Of a stretch of 64,000 nt of DNA, positions 63,294 to 64,000 are shown in pieces; the stretch's first letter is position 1, and the number at the start of each line of letters is the position of its first letter. This stretch comes from ZC4RG30 sp963726085 (GTDB taxonomy: Bacteria; Pseudomonadota; Gammaproteobacteria; Steroidobacterales; Steroidobacteraceae). The notes beneath the pieces are model-generated. The model searched no databases. It saw only the letters and a program-made list of their open reading frames with translations, and was not told the origin of the DNA. The stretch covers positions 62,001-126,000 of the forward strand of contig CAVSAR010000002.1 in NCBI GenBank assembly GCA_963726085.1. Reading direction: 5' to 3'. The translations under genes and the position numbers were made by a program.

Positions 63294-64000
63294 ATGCGAC
63301 GTTTCATATTCTCTGTGGCAGGCGCTGCGCTTGCGATCGGTGGGGCGGCATGCATGGCAGCGGGCAATGCGCCTAAGGATACCGGTGCTGAGTGGGGCAG
63401 TCATGGACGCGATGCCAGCGAGCAACGCTTCAGTCCACTGACCCAGGTCGACACGAACAACGTCAACAAGCTGGGCCTGGCCTGGTTTGCTGACATCTCC
63501 GAGCGCGGCGGCTACCAGAGCACACCGCTGGTGATCGACGGGCGCATCTACATGACGACCCCGTGGAGCAGCCTCTACGCCTTCGACGCGAGGTCCGGCA
63601 AGCAGCTGTGGAAGGTCGATCCGGAGGTGCCGCGCGAGATCGCCGCCACCTCGATCTGCTGCAACATCTCCAACCGCGGCGCGGCCTATGCGGACGGCAA
63701 GATCATCTGGGGCACGATCGACGGGCGCCTGATGGCGGTGAATGCGAAGACCGGCAAGAAGGTCTGGGAAGTGCGCGTCACGGATCCGAAAGTGCAGTAC
63801 TCGATCACCGGCGCGCCGCGCATCGGCGATGGCCTGGTGTTCATCGGCGTGGGCGGCGGGGAGTTCTACACCCGCGGCTTCCTCGTCGCGCACGACGTGA
63901 AGACCGGCAAGCAGGTGTGGAAGTTCTACACCGTGCCGGGCGATCCGTCGAAGGGCCCGGACGACGCGGCATCCGATAACGTGATGCCGATGGCCGCGAA
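63294..64000 (+). CDS. PQQ-dependent dehydrogenase, N-terminal part (runs off the window)
   Basis: About 235 residues are visible, and the frame is open to the window end. A signal peptide (FIFSVAGAALAIGGAA) is followed by GAEWGSHGRDASEQRFSPLTQVDTNNVNKLGLAWFA, the classic start of PQQ methanol/ethanol-type dehydrogenases, then the adjacent-cysteine pair in ATSICCNISNRGAAY and repeat blocks such as IDGRLMAVNAKTGKKVWEVRV. I chose the ATG at 63294 with CGGGGG upstream. An ATG at 63264 is in frame and possible. The metal and substrate residues lie beyond the edge. Confidence 0.85.
   Translation, partial: MRRFIFSVAGAALAIGGAACMAAGNAPKDTGAEWGSHGRDASEQRFSPLTQVDTNNVNKLGLAWFADISERGGYQSTPLVIDGRIYMTTPWSSLYAFDARSGKQLWKVDPEVPREIAATSICCNISNRGAAYADGKIIWGTIDGRLMAVNAKTGKKVWEVRVTDPKVQYSITGAPRIGDGLVFIGVGGGEFYTRGFLVAHDVKTGKQVWKFYTVPGDPSKGPDDAASDNVMPMAA

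Overview
The window is high-GC chromosomal DNA from a gammaproteobacterium. Gene order supports this: queA-tgt-yajC-secD-secF, ndk-rlmN-pilF-hisS-yfgM-bamB-der, xseA, and guaB-guaA all follow the usual gammaproteobacterial arrangement. The many TonB-dependent receptors, PQQ dehydrogenases, SnoaL-like proteins, a DUF3011 protein and aromatic catabolism fit an environmental degrader of the Steroidobacterales/Nevskiales/Xanthomonadales type. That lineage is an inference.

Layout. 0-5 kb: ETF-QO (cut by the window edge), plsC, xerD, a DsbC-like isomerase, ferredoxin, a Nudix hydrolase and a GST. 4.7-8.5 kb: a DUF3011-porin fusion, tRNA-Leu(CAA), and an ECF sigma / one-TM protein / PDZ protein operon. 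8.5-14 kb: tRNA queuosine genes (queA, tgt) and the Sec accessory genes yajC-secD-secF. 13.9-20.6 kb: a TerC membrane protein, a complete branched-chain amino-acid ABC transporter (livKHMGF) and an Hsp70-like YegD, followed by a TIR-domain relic. 21-32 kb: suhB, trmJ, an unusual IscS with an IscU-like tail, iscA, then ndk to der. 32-41.5 kb: an M23 peptidase, a TonB receptor, xseA, an EamA transporter, yheU, a VOC protein, guaB and guaA.

41.5-49.3 kb, downstream of guaA, is an accessory stretch. It holds a membrane-anchored PQQ-type sugar dehydrogenase with a cytochrome c tail, remnants of a methyltransferase and a DUF4279 gene, a higBA toxin-antitoxin pair, a short tandem repeat, an HTH-TM-beta-propeller one-component regulator, a divergent secreted protein, and a broken SnoaL copy. 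49.3-64 kb is catabolic: a TonB receptor with a Pro/Gly-rich insert, SnoaL plus GMC oxidoreductase, an MBL hydrolase, a Tat-exported amidase, a PQQ alcohol dehydrogenase with cytochrome c, a hydroquinone 1,2-dioxygenase operon (hapC-hapD-hapE type), an arylsulfotransferase-like propeller protein, and the start of another PQQ dehydrogenase.

A technical caveat matters throughout. At least ten genes, including essential hisS and secD, are broken by single-base indels although the protein is well conserved on both sides of each break. They are concentrated in patches, while other genes (secF, guaA, guaB, liv) are clean. I read most of these as assembly or sequencing errors and list such genes as CDS with the break positions. 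Only genes that also lack large parts are called pseudogenes.
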